Shown: piece after piece, positions 9,001 to 16,780 of the stretch
Layout: each line of letters starts with the position of its first letter
How positions within the stretch are numbered: the first letter of the stretch is position 1
From: JALZHR01 sp036388475
GTDB lineage: Bacteria; Acidobacteriota; Blastocatellia; Pyrinomonadales; Pyrinomonadaceae
Reading direction: 5' to 3'
Length of the DNA: 64,000 nucleotides
Assembly: GCA_036388475.1 (NCBI GenBank)
Contig: DASVRT010000119.1
Coordinates: forward strand, 4,237-68,236
Notes under the pieces: generated by a model
What the model was told of the DNA's origin: nothing
The model's database searches: none
The model's input: the letters and a program-made list of their open reading frames with translations, nothing else
Position numbers and translations under genes: made by a program

Positions 9001-9613
9001 AAAATCTTACGGTTTCTTCTTCCGATTCGGACGCGCTGCGGGATTTGCTCCATTCGTCTTCGTCTTCGTAAAAATTTACGTCATAGGTCAAAAGACTCTT
9101 GACCGGAATGCCGCCGAAATCGGGCGCGGCATCTTCAAATTTGACAATCGTGCCGATGCCGATAACTTCGGTTCCGAAGCCTTTGACCAAATCGATGGTT
9201 TCCTGGATAGCTTTTCCGGAACGCAGAATGTCGTCCACGATTATCGCCGGGTAAACGTCGCTCTCGCCGATGTATTGACGAAACTGGCGCTTGCCGCCTT
9301 CGAGCTCCGCCCAGTAAATCTGGTCGGCGCTCAGCGCTTCGCGCACGCCGAAAGCGACCATAATTCCGCCCGGACTCGGGCTGATAATCGAAACTTTGGG
9401 CAGGCGGCTCGAAATTACCTTGTCCATCCGGAACATACGGCTCAATCCGACCGAAAGAATCCGCGCGTTGTCGTAATAGCGAAACGCCAGCGGCATTTGA
9501 AAATAATGCGAAGCGTGTTTTCCGTTCGGATAAACGAAATGACCTTTGCGATACGCGCCCGTTTCTTTCAAAATTTCCATTACCGATTCGGGCGAAGGAA
9601 TCAAATTAATCAT
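8999..9613 (-). CDS. pyrE: orotate phosphoribosyltransferase-like protein
   Basis: Type I phosphoribosyltransferase of 204 aa, expected to join orotate to PRPP to give OMP in pyrimidine synthesis. The PRPP-binding loop is clear: AIIVDDILRSGKAIQET, near residues 122-138. The N-terminal GHFVYPNGKHASHYFQ corresponds to the OPRT segment after the first helix. GAGGAG before the ATG at 9613 supports the start. A C-terminal acidic/serine tail (EDEDEWSKSRSASESEEE) is unusual. It is convergent with the acyltransferase gene and is not in a pyrimidine operon. Other PRTases are possible, but OPRT fits best. Confidence 0.85.
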   Translation of the reverse strand: MINLIPSPESVMEILKETGAYRKGHFVYPNGKHASHYFQMPLAFRYYDNARILSVGLSRMFRMDKVISSRLPKVSIISPSPGGIMVAFGVREALSADQIYWAELEGGKRQFRQYIGESDVYPAIIVDDILRSGKAIQETIDLVKGFGTEVIGIGTIVKFEDAAPDFGGIPVKSLLTYDVNFYEDEDEWSKSRSASESEEETVRF

Positions 9614-9688
9614 TGCTCTCTCCTCTGAAATTTGGAATTAATTAAGCTTAGCCGAATAAACGGACGGGTGACAAGCGTTGGCGGAAGA

Positions 9689-10189
9689 TTATATTTGATT
9701 CAATACTTCCCGGATAATTCGCTTTTGCACGCCGCTCGTCTCGGCTGGCATCTCGGCAAGCGAAAACCATCCGGCGGCGTTGATTTCGGTGCTGTTCGGC
9801 ACGGGCTTGCCGCTCGCTTCGGCGCGAAAAAGAATTTCGATATGACTGTTTATCGTCCTGACATTCAGCAGTTTGACGTTTTCCAGTTCGAGCGTCGTTT
9901 CTTCGCGGATTTCGCGCTTAATCGCCGCTTCGGGCTGTTCGCCCGCTTCGATAAATCCGCCGGGCAGCGCCCAGCTTGCGCCCGGACGCAAAAAATGGTC
10001 GAGCAGAAGGATTTTTCCCTCTTCGTTGAGAACGACGGCAACCGCCGAAACGGTAAATTTTTTCTGCGTCAGACGGATGGCTTTCAGCCGGACGACGGGC
10101 GGCAATCGCTTCCACACAGTGCTGACTAGACTTTTCCACATTTTCAAGGCAAACTTTTTTCGAGCGGCATCATCTATTTTTCGAAGCAT
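9689..10189 (-). CDS. NUDIX hydrolase
   Basis: Hydrolase of nucleoside diphosphate-linked compounds. The Nudix box is intact in its core (GGFIEAGEQPEAA then REIREET), although the closing Gly is Thr. The upstream LPGG-type motif ASWALPGG is also present. The open frame extends to 10348, but that would run into the divergent protease gene at 10296. The start is therefore placed at the Met at 10189 (MLRKIDD); 10141 (MWKSLV) is equally possible, and neither has a clear ribosome-binding site. The substrate is unknown. The gene is divergent from the VCBS metalloprotease. Confidence 0.85.
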   Translation of the reverse strand: MLRKIDDAARKKFALKMWKSLVSTVWKRLPPVVRLKAIRLTQKKFTVSAVAVVLNEEGKILLLDHFLRPGASWALPGGFIEAGEQPEAAIKREIREETTLELENVKLLNVRTINSHIEILFRAEASGKPVPNSTEINAAGWFSLAEMPAETSGVQKRIIREVLNQI

Positions 10190-10295
10190 TTCTGGAAAAC
10201 AGACGGCGATAAACGTTTTTAATATTATCGGCAAATATCCCTGCCGAGCCCCATTTCTACAATTCAAACCATATACGTTTCCGCCAGAGGATTCA

Positions 10296-12308
10296 ATGAC
10301 AAAACTTAACTCCCTTTTTTCAAAAACTTTAGCTATTTTTGTTTTCACGCTGCTATTTGCCGGTTTTTCGCTCGGTCAAAGCTTGCAGCAGGATTTAAAT
10401 CAATCGTTCAGGGCTTTCAAAATCTTCCGGCTTAACGACTCTCAATTCTCGCCGCCTTCGACGGAAACCGGCGGCGCCGCGGCGCTGACCGTTTCGACCG
10501 GCGCCGAAACTTATGTTTTGAATTTGACGGCAAACGACTTGCGCTCGCCGAAATACAGCGCCGAGGAAATGACCGCGAGCGGCGCTCGCGCGCTGGATTT
10601 TGCCGGCGTCAAAACCTTTAAAGGAAAAGTTTCGGGCGCGGCGAATTCCGAGGCGCGGCTGACGATTGACGGCGAAAAGGTTGAAGGCTATTTTCTGGCA
10701 AATACGGAAAAATTTTATATCGAACCGGCGCGAAAGTATTCGGAATTTGCCGCCGCAGCGGATTTGATTGTTTACCGCGAAAACGATTTTTTAAATCCCG
10801 AAACTTTTGATTGTCATTCCGAGCTGGGCAAAAAAATCGAGAGCGGAACGCAGATGGTCGAGCTGCAATCGGCGGCGCAAGCTATTCAGTCGCTGCGCGT
10901 GCTTGAACTGGCGACCGAAGCCGATTTCGAATACGTGCAGGCTTTCGGCGGCTCGAACCAGGCGAACGCGGAAATTCTGAGCATTTTAAATATGGTCGAA
11001 GGCGTTTACGAACGCGAACTGAATTTAACCTTCGACGTGACTTTCCAGCACACCTGGACGACCGCCGACCCTTTTGCGGGCGCTAACGGCGACGCTTTTC
11101 TGCGCTCGTTTCAGGCTTACTGGAACGCGAATTTCTCCACCGTTCCGCGTGACGCCGCGCATCTGTTCACCGCAAAGCCGAATTTTGTACAGCAAGGCTT
11201 CGCGTTTATCGGCGAAATCTGCAAGCCGGTTTCGGCGACGCGTCCGAGCTATGCTTACGGCTTCAGCGGTAAGGTCGATTGGGTTCCGGCGAAATACAGC
11301 ATCACGGCGCACGAAATCGGACATAATTTGGGCGCTAATCACAACGACACGCCGGATTGCGCCGCGACGATTATGAACACGACCATAAACGCGCTCGCGC
11401 CGCCGACTTTCTGTCAGGCTTCGCGGACGGAAATCGCCAATTACGTGGCGGCAAACGGAACCTGTTTGAGCCCGCGCAATACCGGCACGGCGCGTTTCGA
11501 TTTCGACGGCGACGGCAAATCCGATTTGTCGGTTTTCCGCCCGACAAACGGGAGCTGGTATATCATCAACAGCGGCAGCAATTCGTTTACCGGCTTTCAA
11601 TTCGGGCAAATCGGCGACCGGATAGTTCCGGCGGATTACGACGGCGACGGGCGGACGGACGCGGCGGTTTATCGCGGCGGAACGTGGTATCTGAACCGTT
11701 CGAGCGCGGGCTTTACCGGCGTTCAATTCGGCTTGCCGGACGACATTCCCGCGCCCGCCGATTTCGACGGCGACGGCAAGACGGATGTCGCCGTTTTCCG
11801 ACCTTCGACCGGCTACTGGTTTATTTCTTACAGCAGCACGGGAGCGTTTATCGCCGTCCAGTTCGGCGTCGCCCGCGACGTTCCGATGCCCGCCGATTTC
11901 GACGGCGACGCGAAAGCCGACATTACCGTCTGGCGACCTTCGAACGGCATCTGGTATCGCATCAACAGCAGCAACAATACGTTTTTCGGCGCGCAGTTCG
12001 GGCAATTGAACGACCGCCCGCTGATGGGCGATTTCGACGGCGACGGCAAATATGATTTGGCGGTTTTTCGCCCGTCAAACGGTTACTGGTACGCGGCTTA
12101 CAGCGGCAGCGGCGGATTGCTCGCCGCGCCGTTCGGCATCGCGACCGACATCCCCGCGCCGGCGGATTTCGACGGCGACGGCAAAACCGATTTGGCGGTT
12201 TATCGCAACGGCGTCTGGCATCGCGTGACTTCGGCGAATAATTCTTATTCGGGCGTCCAGTTCGGCATCGCCGGCGACGTTCCCGCGCCGTCTTATTACA
12301 ATCAATAG
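10296..12308 (+). CDS. secreted metzincin-type zinc metalloprotease with C-terminal VCBS/FG-GAP repeats
   Basis: Exported protein of 670 aa. AGAGG stands just before the ATG, and a signal peptide covers residues 1-24 (ending FSLGQ). The peptidase domain has the metzincin zinc signature HEIGHNLGANH, residues 339-349 (His339, His343, His349 as ligands, Glu340 as base), typical of reprolysin-like M12 proteases. Residues about 405-670 hold about seven VCBS/FG-GAP repeats with DFDGDGKTD calcium-loop motifs and FRPSNGxWY segments, expected to fold as a beta-propeller. A rho-independent terminator follows. It is likely a secreted or surface protease, and the propeller may bind substrate or envelope. 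The same C-terminal domain occurs in the gene at 44047. Confidence 0.92.
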   Translation: MTKLNSLFSKTLAIFVFTLLFAGFSLGQSLQQDLNQSFRAFKIFRLNDSQFSPPSTETGGAAALTVSTGAETYVLNLTANDLRSPKYSAEEMTASGARALDFAGVKTFKGKVSGAANSEARLTIDGEKVEGYFLANTEKFYIEPARKYSEFAAAADLIVYRENDFLNPETFDCHSELGKKIESGTQMVELQSAAQAIQSLRVLELATEADFEYVQAFGGSNQANAEILSILNMVEGVYERELNLTFDVTFQHTWTTADPFAGANGDAFLRSFQAYWNANFSTVPRDAAHLFTAKPNFVQQGFAFIGEICKPVSATRPSYAYGFSGKVDWVPAKYSITAHEIGHNLGANHNDTPDCAATIMNTTINALAPPTFCQASRTEIANYVAANGTCLSPRNTGTARFDFDGDGKSDLSVFRPTNGSWYIINSGSNSFTGFQFGQIGDRIVPADYDGDGRTDAAVYRGGTWYLNRSSAGFTGVQFGLPDDIPAPADFDGDGKTDVAVFRPSTGYWFISYSSTGAFIAVQFGVARDVPMPADFDGDAKADITVWRPSNGIWYRINSSNNTFFGAQFGQLNDRPLMGDFDGDGKYDLAVFRPSNGYWYAAYSGSGGLLAAPFGIATDIPAPADFDGDGKTDLAVYRNGVWHRVTSANNSYSGVQFGIAGDVPAPSYYNQ

Positions 12309-12338
12309 TTTTCCTACAACTGAATACGCAGAAGGGTT

Positions 12339-12370
12339 GAGGCACAGGGATTCGTCCTTGTGCCTCTTTT
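12339..12370 (+). terminator. rho-independent terminator of the VCBS metalloprotease gene
   Basis: A 12-bp stem (GAGGCACAGGGA / TCCTTGTGCCTC) closes on a TTCG loop and is followed by TTTT. It begins about 30 bases after the stop codon at 12308. Confidence 0.9.
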
Positions 12371-12396
12371 AAATTTGTGTTGAAATTTTCCTTGAG

Positions 12397-12897
12397 ATGT
12401 TTTCCGAGCAAGATGTAAAAAATCCCGCCAAGCGTGAAGCCATCGCGCTGTTTAACGAAGCGTTTGAGGCGCAGCAAGCCGGAGATTATCCGGAAGCGAT
12501 AAGGCTTTACAAAAAATCCATCGCCGCTTTCCCGACCGCCGAAGCCTACACTTTTTTAGGCTGGACATACAGCTTTCAGGGGCAATACGATTTGGCGATT
12601 ACCGAATGCCTGGCGGCGATTTCCGTTGACGCTGGTTTCGGCAACCCGTATAACGACATCGGCAGTTACCTGATTGCGAAAGGGAATTATTACGACTGCG
12701 TGCGCTGGTTCAAATTGGCGATGAACGCGGCGCGCTACGAAGCCCGCGCCTACCCGCATTTTAATCTCGCCGCCGTTTACGAAAAACGCGGAAAATACCT
12801 CGAAGCGGCAAAGCATTACGGCTTGGCACTGGACGAGCAGCCGAATTACGCGCAGGCTTACAAGGCGCTCAGAAAATTGCAGGAAAAATTGAATTAA
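12397..12897 (+). CDS. cytoplasmic tetratricopeptide-repeat protein
   Basis: TPR protein of 166 aa without a signal peptide. About four TPR units follow one another (QQAGDYPEAIRLYKKSIAAF; FQGQYDLAITECLAAISV; KGNYYDCVRWFKLAMNA; KRGKYLEAAKHYGLALDE). The repeat containing YNDIGSYLIAKGNYYDC is well conserved in stand-alone TPR proteins of Gram-negative bacteria. It presumably serves as a protein-interaction scaffold, but the partner is not indicated. It starts 27 bases after a terminator and so has its own promoter. Its stop overlaps the stop of the convergent DUF2277 gene by a few bases. Confidence 0.85.
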   Translation: MFSEQDVKNPAKREAIALFNEAFEAQQAGDYPEAIRLYKKSIAAFPTAEAYTFLGWTYSFQGQYDLAITECLAAISVDAGFGNPYNDIGSYLIAKGNYYDCVRWFKLAMNAARYEARAYPHFNLAAVYEKRGKYLEAAKHYGLALDEQPNYAQAYKALRKLQEKLN

Positions 12898-13163
12898 CCG
12901 CCGAATCTGATTTGATTTCGTTTCCGCGCTTTCTCGCTTTCGACGGCGCGGTCTTTCGGCGGCGCGGGCGTGACGAGCGAATCGAGCAGCTTTCTTGAAG
13001 CCGCCGCGATTTCTTCAATCGCCTTTTCAAAAGCCTCGACATTAACGGCGGAAGGCTTGTTAAACCCGCTCACTTTGCGGACAAATTGAATCGCCGCCGC
13101 GCGAATCTCCTCATCGGTCGTCGCCGGTTCAAAATTGTAAAGCGGTTTGATGTTTCTGCACAT
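12894..13163 (-). CDS. DUF2277 family protein
   Basis: Small protein of 89 aa matching the DUF2277 pattern: MCRNIKPLYNFEP at the start, ATDEEIRAAA-type and FVRKVSGFNKPSAVN segments, and a C-terminal KARKRNQIRFGG. The family is widespread and of unknown function. It is full length. The gene starts about 10 bases after a strong terminator-like hairpin (13170-13200) in its own direction and has no visible Shine-Dalgarno sequence. It is not known where its promoter lies. Confidence 0.9.
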   Translation of the reverse strand: MCRNIKPLYNFEPATTDEEIRAAAIQFVRKVSGFNKPSAVNVEAFEKAIEEIAAASRKLLDSLVTPAPPKDRAVESEKARKRNQIRFGG

Positions 13164-13169
13164 AATTAA

Positions 13170-13200
13170 AAAAGAAAAGCCGTCAGCAGCGGCTTTTCAA
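13170..13200 (-). terminator. rho-independent terminator, minus strand, in the DUF2277 leader
   Basis: Read on the minus strand, the stem GAAAAGCCG pairs with CGGCTTTTC around a 7-base loop and is followed by a T-rich run up to the DUF2277 start codon. It lies downstream of a second terminator (13217-13245). Confidence 0.8.
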
Positions 13201-13216
13201 TAGATTAAATCAAAAT

Positions 13217-13245
13217 AAAAAAAAGGCGAAACCGTTCTCGCCTTT
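13217..13245 (-). terminator. rho-independent terminator of the lepA-PIN-RHH transcript
   Basis: On the minus strand, AAAGGCGA pairs with TCGCCTTT around an 8-base loop, followed by a run of T. It stands just past the orphan copy of the lepA 3' end and probably was the original lepA terminator. Confidence 0.85.
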
Positions 13246-13261
13246 GGAACTTGTAAATTAA

Positions 13262-13324
13262 CTTTCATTGACTTTCAAAACCGCCAGAAACGCTTCCTGC
13301 GGAATCTCGACGCGTCCGACTTTT
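13262..13324. repeat. 63-bp direct repeat, orphan copy of the lepA 3' end
   Basis: Sixty-two of 63 bases match 13991-14053, the true lepA end; the single difference is T for C in CGCGTCCGAC. On the minus strand this copy could still encode the LepA C-terminus (RVEIPQEAFLAVLKVNES) followed by a TAA stop, but it is cut off from the gene. It lies directly behind the antitoxin-like gene, whose stop codon overlaps its edge. Confidence 0.95.
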
Positions 13325-13565
13325 AATCAAGTTTGTCTTGGTCGTCGGGCGCAGCTTGGGGAACTTTGTTAAGAGCGTTCAGGAATTTTTCGCGGCTTCC
13401 GCGTTTCGCTCGTTCTTTCAGATATTCGACCGTTGCCCAAGCCGATGCTTTTTCGGCGATTGCTGATGAAACGAACTGGTCAACCGTGATTCCTTCCTTT
13501 TCGGAAAGCTCGCGCACCTTTTTGAGTAATGATTCGGGAATGGATACATTTTCGATAACACTCAT
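13323..13565 (-). CDS. ribbon-helix-helix antitoxin-like protein
   Basis: Small protein of 80 aa. Its N-terminus looks like a ribbon-helix-helix (CopG/Arc-like) DNA-binding fold: a beta-strand ENVSIPESLLKKV, then two helices with GITVDQFVSSAIAEK. The C-terminal tail is charged. It is the likely antitoxin for the PIN protein encoded just upstream, overlapping it by four bases (ATGA). The gene order toxin-then-antitoxin is the reverse of the usual arrangement. Its stop codon merges with the duplicated lepA tail. The family match is by pattern only. Confidence 0.82.
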   Translation of the reverse strand: MSVIENVSIPESLLKKVRELSEKEGITVDQFVSSAIAEKASAWATVEYLKERAKRGSREKFLNALNKVPQAAPDDQDKLD

Positions 13566-13987
13566 TGTATTTCTCCGATTATTCTTAAAAATTCATTCGG
13601 TCTGACGGCTTTGATGCCGAAATTTTCGGCTTTGGCAAAATCCTTTGTGTTGAAAGTAACAATGTAATCACAACTGCTCTCAACCGCGAGTTCTAAAATG
13701 AAATCATCTTTCGGGTCGCGTAAAATCGGTCTCCAAAGATAGAAAATCTCTCGCAAATTCGCATTTTGACACAGAAAATTAAGCACGTCGTCAATTTCCT
13801 GATGAGTCAGTCGCAAACTCATTTCAGGACGTTTCAAAACATCTTCATATTCTAAAACTAGAGAGACGGAAAGATTTATCCGAAAACGACGGTCTTCAAT
13901 CAAAGACAAAAGCCGAAATGACGCGCCGAACTGCGAGCGCAAAGCCGAAAGCAAAACGTTCGTGTCAATTATAATTTGATACGGCAT
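13562..13987 (-). CDS. PIN-domain toxin-like ribonuclease
   Basis: Protein of 141 aa of the putative toxin-antitoxin PIN family (PF13470-like). It has acidic residues in the usual places: IIIDTNVLLSAL (Asp8), EYEDVL, RDPKDDFILELA and FNTKDF. PIN domains cut RNA using these residues and Mg2+ or Mn2+. It is paired with the RHH gene at 13323. Its ATG overlaps the lepA TGA (TGATG), so translation may be coupled to lepA. The whole pair lies between two copies of the lepA 3' end and looks inserted. Confidence 0.88.
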   Translation of the reverse strand: MPYQIIIDTNVLLSALRSQFGASFRLLSLIEDRRFRINLSVSLVLEYEDVLKRPEMSLRLTHQEIDDVLNFLCQNANLREIFYLWRPILRDPKDDFILELAVESSCDYIVTFNTKDFAKAENFGIKAVRPNEFLRIIGEIQ

Positions 13988-15789
13988 CAGCTTTCATTGA
14001 CTTTCAAAACCGCCAGAAACGCTTCCTGCGGAATCTCGACGCGCCCGACTTTTTTCATTCGCTTTTTGCCTTCTTTTTGTTTTTCCAAAAGCTTTCTTTT
14101 TCTGGAAATGTCGCCGCCGTAGCATTTGGCGGTGACGTTTTTGCCCATCGCTTTGACGGTTTCGCGGGCGATGACTTTGCTGCCGATGGCGGCTTGGATT
14201 GGGACTTCGAACATCTGGCGCGGGATGAGTTCCTTCATTTTGGCGGTGACGAGCTTGCCTTTCGCCTCGGCGGTATCGCGGTGCAGAACGAGCGAGAGCG
14301 CATCGACCGGCTCGCCGGAAACCAGAACGTCGAGCTTGACGAGATTGCTTTCCCGATAATCGGAAAAATGGTAATCGAGCGAGGCGTAACCTTTGGAAAC
14401 CGACTTCAGACGGTCGTAAAAATCGAGCACGATTTCGTTGAGCGGCAGTTCGTAAACGAGCATTACGCGATTTTCCGTGACGTATTCAAACTTTTTCTGC
14501 TCGCCGCGCTTTTCCTCCAAAAGCGCGAGAATTCCGCCGAGAAAAGCATCGCCGGTTAAAATCGTCGCCGTGATATACGGTTCTTCGATTTTCGCGATTC
14601 TGCCCGTTTCCGGCATTTTCGACGGCGAATCGACTTCCGTCACTTCGCCGTTGGTCGTCGTCACGCGATAGCGCACGCCGGGCGCGGTCGTAATCAAATC
14701 GAGATTGAATTCGCGCTCTAATCTTTCCTGGATGATTTCCATATGCAGAAGCCCCAGAAATCCGCAGCGGAAGCCGAAACCGAGCGCGGTCGAAGATTCC
14801 GGCTCGTAGAAAAACGAAGCGTCGTTCAAACGGAGCTTGTCCATCGCGTCGCGCAAATCTTCGTACTGCGCGGAATCGGTCGGGTAAAGCCCGGCGAAAA
14901 CCATCGGTTTGACTTCCTGAAAACCGGGAAAAGGCGTATCCACAGGGCGCGCCGCTTCCGTGATGGTGTCGCCGATTTGCACGTCGGCGACGGTTTTTAT
15001 CGAAGCGGTCAGAAAGCCGACTTCGCCGACGCTCAATTCATTAATCGGCGTCGGGCGCGGGCGATTGACGCCGATCATTTCGACCAGATATTCGCGTCCG
15101 GTATTGAAAAAACGAATCTTCGTGCCTTTTTTTATCGTGCCTTCGATGATGCGGAACAGAACGATGACGCCGCGATACGAATCATACCAACTGTCGAAAA
15201 TCAGAGCTTTCAAAGGCGCGTCGCGGTCGCCTTTCGGCGCGGGAACGTCTTTGATGATTTCTTCGAGAATGTCTTCGATGCCGATGCCCATTTTCGCCGA
15301 AGCCAGAACGGCGTGGCTCGTATCAAGCCCGATGATGTTTTCGATTTGTTCCTTGATGCGCTCGGGTTCGGCGCTCGGCAAGTCGATTTTATTTAAAACC
15401 GGAATCAGTTCGAGGTCGTTTTCGAGCGCGAGATACGTGTTCGCCAGCGTTTGCGCTTCGACGCCCTGCGAGGCGTCAACGACTAATAACGCGCCTTCGC
15501 AAGCCGACAGCGAGCGGGAAACTTCGTAGGAAAAATCGACGTGACCGGGCGTGTCGATCAAATTTAAAACGTAGTTCTGCCCGTCGCGCGCCTTGTAATC
15601 GAGACGCACGGCGTGAGCTTTAATCGTGATGCCGCGCTCGCGCTCCAAATCCATATCGTCCAACAACTGTTCTTCCATATCACGGTCGCTGACGGCGCCC
15701 GTGAGCTGCAGAATGCGGTCGGCGAGTGTCGATTTGCCGTGGTCGATGTGCGCGATGATTGAAAAATTTCTGATAAATTCGGAATTCAT
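13987..15789 (-). CDS. lepA: elongation factor 4 (LepA)
   Basis: Ribosome-associated GTPase of 600 aa that binds the ribosome and affects elongation and initiation. G-domain motifs are present: AHIDHGKST (residues 12-20), DTPGHVDF and NKIDLPSAE. They are followed by domain II, the EF-G-like domains and the LepA-specific C-terminus ending KKVGRVEIPQEAFLAVLKVNES. It is full length. Its last 63 bases are repeated at 13262-13324 beyond the PIN/RHH pair. The orphan copy has TAA as stop and the present gene has TGA, overlapping the next start. No obvious Shine-Dalgarno sequence precedes the ATG. Confidence 0.98.
   Translation of the reverse strand: MNSEFIRNFSIIAHIDHGKSTLADRILQLTGAVSDRDMEEQLLDDMDLERERGITIKAHAVRLDYKARDGQNYVLNLIDTPGHVDFSYEVSRSLSACEGALLVVDASQGVEAQTLANTYLALENDLELIPVLNKIDLPSAEPERIKEQIENIIGLDTSHAVLASAKMGIGIEDILEEIIKDVPAPKGDRDAPLKALIFDSWYDSYRGVIVLFRIIEGTIKKGTKIRFFNTGREYLVEMIGVNRPRPTPINELSVGEVGFLTASIKTVADVQIGDTITEAARPVDTPFPGFQEVKPMVFAGLYPTDSAQYEDLRDAMDKLRLNDASFFYEPESSTALGFGFRCGFLGLLHMEIIQERLEREFNLDLITTAPGVRYRVTTTNGEVTEVDSPSKMPETGRIAKIEEPYITATILTGDAFLGGILALLEEKRGEQKKFEYVTENRVMLVYELPLNEIVLDFYDRLKSVSKGYASLDYHFSDYRESNLVKLDVLVSGEPVDALSLVLHRDTAEAKGKLVTAKMKELIPRQMFEVPIQAAIGSKVIARETVKAMGKNVTAKCYGGDISRKRKLLEKQKEGKKRMKKVGRVEIPQEAFLAVLKVNES
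13991..14053. repeat. 63-bp direct repeat, copy within lepA
   Basis: This is the lepA-embedded copy of the repeat at 13262-13324. The two copies bracket 666 bases holding the PIN and RHH genes. It may be an attachment-like or illegitimate-recombination scar. Confidence 0.95.
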
Positions 15790-15921
15790 AGGTTAATAAG
15801 AAAACATTTTGGTGGAAAAACCAAAAGATAACAATAGCAAAACCCGCGCCGATTAGCATCCGCAGCGGCTTTGGGAAATATTTCTTTCGCGTTTGTGATT
15901 ATCTATGCGAGCGCGATTATC

Positions 15922-15930
15922 TGTTATAAT
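15922..15930 (+). promoter_or_regulatory. extended -10 promoter element of the nickel/cobalt permease gene
   Basis: TGTTATAAT matches the extended -10 form (TGnTATAAT) and lies 17 bases before the ATG at 15947. No good -35 is present, as is usual for this promoter type. Confidence 0.55.
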
Positions 15931-15946
15931 TCGTTGACATAAAACT

Positions 15947-16687
15947 ATGAGCGAAATTTTTCCGGCGTTTTCCGGCGCATCGACATTGGCAATCCTGGGT
16001 TTCGGCTTTCTGCTCGGCTTAAAACACGCGACCGACGCCGACCATCTCGCCGCGGTTTCGACCATCGTCAGCCAGCGCAAAAGCCTCTGGAGTTCGGCGA
16101 TTATCGGCGGCGTCTGGGGCTTGGGGCATACGATTTCGCTTTTTCTGGCGGGCGTTTTCGTTCTCCTGCTGGATTTTAAAATCAGCGAGCAGACAGAAAG
16201 AATTCTGGAATTCGGCGTCGGCGTGATGCTGTTTCTGCTCGGGCTGAATGTTTTGCGAAAGCTGGCGCAGGGCGGTCATCTGCATTTTCACGCGCACGAA
16301 CACGGCGAGCGCGTACACGTTCACCCGCACATTCACGAACGCGCGCCGGACGAGGAGCCGCATACGCATCACGGATTTTCCTTCAGCCCGCGCGCCTTGA
16401 TTATCGGGATGATTCACGGTCTGGCGGGCAGCGCCGCGCTGATGCTGCTTATTATTCCGACTATCGAATCGCAGGCGGTCGGCTTGCTCTATATCGTCGT
16501 CTTCGGCATTGGCTCCATCGGCGGAATGATGCTGATGAGCTTTCTCGTCGGTCTGCCGTTCACGCTGACGGCTTCGCGCTTTAACCGCTTCAATCATATT
16601 CTGCAAAGCATCGCCGGTCTGGTCAGCGTCGCGCTCGGTCTTTTTATCCTTTACGAAAAGGGAATCACCGAAGGATTATTCAGCTAA
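15947..16687 (+). CDS. nickel/cobalt transporter-like membrane protein (NiCoT/HupE-like)
   Basis: Inner-membrane protein of 246 aa with about six hydrophobic segments. The NiCoT signature HX4DH is present as HATDADH (His27, Asp32, His33) in the first helices. A His-rich cytoplasmic or periplasmic loop (HLHFHAHEHGERVHVHPHIHE, broken by acidic residues) at about residues 108-145 is a probable metal-binding patch. The second half has GMIHGLAGSAALMLL, typical of this superfamily. It probably moves Ni2+ or Co2+; the direction is not shown. No hydrogenase, urease or cobalamin genes are nearby. Confidence 0.88.
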   Translation: MSEIFPAFSGASTLAILGFGFLLGLKHATDADHLAAVSTIVSQRKSLWSSAIIGGVWGLGHTISLFLAGVFVLLLDFKISEQTERILEFGVGVMLFLLGLNVLRKLAQGGHLHFHAHEHGERVHVHPHIHERAPDEEPHTHHGFSFSPRALIIGMIHGLAGSAALMLLIIPTIESQAVGLLYIVVFGIGSIGGMMLMSFLVGLPFTLTASRFNRFNHILQSIAGLVSVALGLFILYEKGITEGLFS

Positions 16688-16780
16688 AGCGGCTGATTTC
16701 TTGCGGCTTTTTCAAATGTAAGTTAGTCTTTTAGAGCCTTTGGAATAATCAACAGACAAAAAGGAATAAACTTAGCCGGA

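Noticed and set aside
11025..12005. 326-aa open frame antisense to the VCBS metalloprotease
   Set aside because: It is a shadow of the GAC/GGC-rich VCBS repeats; the repeat pattern on the plus strand explains it.
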